Source of the DNA: Chitinophaga pinensis
GTDB lineage: Bacteria > Bacteroidota > Bacteroidia > SXHM01
Direction: 5' to 3'
Assembly: GCA_945889235.1 (NCBI GenBank)
Contig: CAMDBK010000011.1
Span: forward strand, 1 to 24,504
Length of the DNA: 24,504 nucleotides
The notes beneath the pieces are model-generated. The model had not been told where the DNA came from. It searched no databases and worked only from the letters and a program-made list of their open reading frames with translations. Both the position numbers and the translations under genes were made by a program. Shown piece by piece: positions 22,618-24,504 of this stretch. Position 1 is the first letter of the stretch. Each line of letters starts with the position of its first letter.

Positions 22618-23103
22618 ATGTTAGTATCTCTTATAGTTGCCGCGGCAGAAAATAACGTAATCGGGAAGGACAACAGACTTATCTGGAAACTTCCTGCCGA
22701 CATGAATTTCTTTAAAAGTAAAACGCTGGGACATCATATTATCATGGGGCGCAAAACATTTGAATCAACAGGTGTTTTACCAAAACGAACTACAATTATT
22801 ATTTCAAAAAACAGGAGTTTAGTAATTCCTGAAAACTGTCTGCTCGCCAATTCAATTGAAGATGCAATAAGCAAAGTAAAAAATGATGATGAGGCTTTTA
22901 TTATTGGTGGTGCTGATATTTACAGGCAAAGCCTTGCTGTTGCAGATAAAATTTATCTCACACGTATTCACCATTCATTTGAAGGCGATGCATATTTCCC
23001 GGAAGTGGATGAGAGCAAATGGCAATTAGTTGCGAGTGACTATCGCGAGCCCGATGAAAAAAATCAATACGCTTTTACCTTTCTGGAATACCTGAAAAAA
23101 TAA
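22618..23103 (+). CDS. folA: Dihydrofolate reductase
   Basis: FolA reduces dihydrofolate to tetrahydrofolate with NADPH. The 161-aa protein has the usual size. AENNVIGKDNRLIWKLPADM (10-29) contains the substrate-binding Trp and acidic Asp28, MGRKTFES (43-50) the NADPH-binding segment, and FIIGGADIY (94-102) the conserved Gly-Gly. The start ATG is 3 bp after the thyA stop, so translation is probably coupled. The 3' end converges on the next gene with a 7-bp gap. Confidence 0.97.
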   Translation: MLVSLIVAAAENNVIGKDNRLIWKLPADMNFFKSKTLGHHIIMGRKTFESTGVLPKRTTIIISKNRSLVIPENCLLANSIEDAISKVKNDDEAFIIGGADIYRQSLAVADKIYLTRIHHSFEGDAYFPEVDESKWQLVASDYREPDEKNQYAFTFLEYLKK

Positions 23104-23110
23104 CAGAATA

Positions 23111-24504
23111 TTATTTCACTACGCTAACTCTTCCGATTTCGGAATAGCTTCTTCCATGCACATCTTTTATTAAAAAACGATATACATAAACTCCCGGAGG
23201 TACCGGTTTTCCTGTCAGCTGGTTAGTTCCGTCCCAACCAATAGACTTATCAAAAGAGTTGAATATCTGTGGTCCCCAGCGGGTAAAAATCCGCATTTCA
23301 TAATTGTAAATATCTTCACCATAGCCGAAGAAAACATCATTAATTCCATCTCCATCCGGTGTAAACGCATTAGGGACATAAAAAGTCAGATACGGGTCAA
23401 TACGAATTGAACCATCAGCTGTGTCACTGCAGCCGAAATCATTTGAGACAATCAGAATTACAGGATGCAATCCAGTATCAAGATAAAAGTGATTGGGGTT
23501 TTCTGAAGATGAAAAAGTTCCGTCATCAAAAATCCAGTTCCACTGGGTTGCTCCCGTAGATGCATCCGTGAAGTTTATTTCGTTATTTAAAAAATTTCCC
23601 ACTGTTGGATTGGCTATAAAAAATGCATCAGGACGCGGATAAACTGTTACAGTTGTTGAAGCAGAATCAGAACAATTTCCAAGTGTAACTACAAGGCGAA
23701 CAACATAATTTCCTTCACTGCCATAAAGATGTGATGGATTTGAAAGTGTTGATGTACTTGCGTCACCAAAATTCCAATCGTAAGTAACACCAACCGCAGG
23801 TGTTGATGTGTTGGAAAAAGAAACGGCATCATCATCACACTCATTTCCGGCAGTAAATGAAGCGCTTGGAACAGGGTCAACTGTAACTGTTATGTCATCG
23901 GTATTATCACAACCAAAACTGTTGGTAATAGTTACAGTGTAGGTTGTATTCACAATTGGCGAAGCAACCGGATTGAAAATTGTTGCGTTGTCTAAGCCTG
24001 TTGCAGGCGACCACAGAAAATTATTTCCGCCTCCGCTTGCATTCAGTTGAATTGAACTTCCAAGGCAAACAGCAACATCATTACCTGCCCCTGCATCGGG
24101 AATATCATTAACAGTGGCTTTCAGCGTATCTTTAGAAACACATCCTGTTACATTGGTGTATGAATAAATCATATCAAATACTCCTACGCCCGCAGTGGCA
24201 GGATTGAAATCACCTGTTGCACCATTGGTTACTCCGGTTCCTGTCCAAACTCCTCCGGCAGGCGTAAAACCTGTTGGTGTATAAATTCCTCCGTCAATGC
24301 AAATTGCAAAATCGTTTCCGGCATTAATAGGATCTGCTGGAATGACCTGTGTAACACTATTATTACTTGCCGGTCCAACACAGGTAAAGTTTGTAGCGAT
24401 CACTGTAATATCATTTACAGAAGGAAGGTTGCTTGTTGTATAGGTGTTAGACGCACCGCTTTGAATTAATGTAACACCGTTATAGAAATCATAAATTTCA
24501 AAAC
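23111..24504 (-). CDS. PKD-domain protein with type IX sorting domain type B (partial, 5' end outside)
   Basis: The frame stays open to the window edge, giving at least 464 residues; the start is beyond 24504. The visible part has repeated beta-sandwich units. An Ig-like unit with CLGSSIQLNASGGGNNFLWSPATGL precedes two PKD domains (one with YDWNFGDASTSTLSNPSHLY, one with WNWIFDDGTFSSSENPNHFY). At the end is the gliding-motility-associated type B sorting domain (VPNAFTPDGDGINDVF, then MRIFTRWGPQIFNS and GVYVYRFLIKD). This is a large type IX-secreted surface or adhesin-like protein; its ligand is unknown. The in-frame GTG at 24403 is internal, not the start. Confidence 0.9.
   Translation of the reverse strand, partial: FEIYDFYNGVTLIQSGASNTYTTSNLPSVNDITVIATNFTCVGPASNNSVTQVIPADPINAGNDFAICIDGGIYTPTGFTPAGGVWTGTGVTNGATGDFNPATAGVGVFDMIYSYTNVTGCVSKDTLKATVNDIPDAGAGNDVAVCLGSSIQLNASGGGNNFLWSPATGLDNATIFNPVASPIVNTTYTVTITNSFGCDNTDDITVTVDPVPSASFTAGNECDDDAVSFSNTSTPAVGVTYDWNFGDASTSTLSNPSHLYGSEGNYVVRLVVTLGNCSDSASTTVTVYPRPDAFFIANPTVGNFLNNEINFTDASTGATQWNWIFDDGTFSSSENPNHFYLDTGLHPVILIVSNDFGCSDTADGSIRIDPYLTFYVPNAFTPDGDGINDVFFGYGEDIYNYEMRIFTRWGPQIFNSFDKSIGWDGTNQLTGKPVPPGVYVYRFLIKDVHGRSYSEIGRVSVVK

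Overview
The window looks like ordinary chromosome from a member of the Bacteroidota, most like the Chitinophagia/Sphingobacteriia-type lineages. The evidence is protein families typical of that phylum (Por/type IX secretion C-terminal signals of types A and B, a DUF5686 protein with a carboxypeptidase-like N-terminal domain, a LysM plus periplasmic-binding-fold protein next to guaA), low G+C, almost no Shine-Dalgarno sequences, and many copies of the phylum's -7 promoter element TAnnTTTG in front of genes. I see no rRNA, tRNA, CRISPR array, insertion sequence, prophage or plasmid gene.

Layout. 1-241: non-coding, with a hairpin and a dispersed repeat. 242-1162 (-): hemF (aerobic coproporphyrinogen oxidase), divergent from 1212-1553 (+), a small two-helix channel-like membrane protein. 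1555-4746 (-): guaA followed by a LysM protein. 4979-5392 (+): a VOC protein behind a long A/C-rich leader. 5404-8053 (-): two secreted proteins with almost identical type A sorting domains, one of them a seven-repeat probable beta-propeller. 8172-8822 (+): unknown exported protein. 8831-11038 (-): an exported endonuclease/exonuclease/phosphatase-fold protein and a sulfotransferase. 11198-15659 (+): a four-gene run of DUF5686 protein, YhhN membrane protein, lipoprotein MsrB and NRDE/TANGO2 protein. 15663-16571 (-): TauE/SafE permease, divergent from 16638-17162 (+), an NlpC/P60 hydrolase. 17159-20697 (-): a run of four genes (membrane protein, small exported protein, large type IX-secreted protein, DUF5698/DUF2179 membrane protein). 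20795-23103 (+): 2,4-dienoyl-CoA reductase-like SDR, thyA and folA. 23111-24504 (-): the C-terminal part of a large PKD-domain type IX-secreted protein that runs off the window.

How genes work together. thyA and folA form the classic thymidylate cycle: ThyA oxidises methylene-tetrahydrofolate to dihydrofolate and FolA reduces it back. guaA and hemF are core nucleotide and haem enzymes. Most other products are envelope or secreted proteins.

What stands out. I found no convincing undescribed multi-gene system. The best signals are small-scale. (1) Three short dispersed-repeat families lie inside or at the edge of genes: one encodes a loop of HemF, one encodes the hydrophobic core of a signal peptide, and one falsely extends the N-terminus of the DUF5686 protein. 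(2) In several genes TAnnTTTG sits only 5-8 nt before the start codon, which implies leaderless transcripts. (3) All six convergent junctions have gaps from -4 to +11 bp. (4) A 113-aa protein looks like a K+-channel pore with TGMGP in place of the selectivity filter. (5) The neighbouring secreted genes carry near-identical sorting modules.
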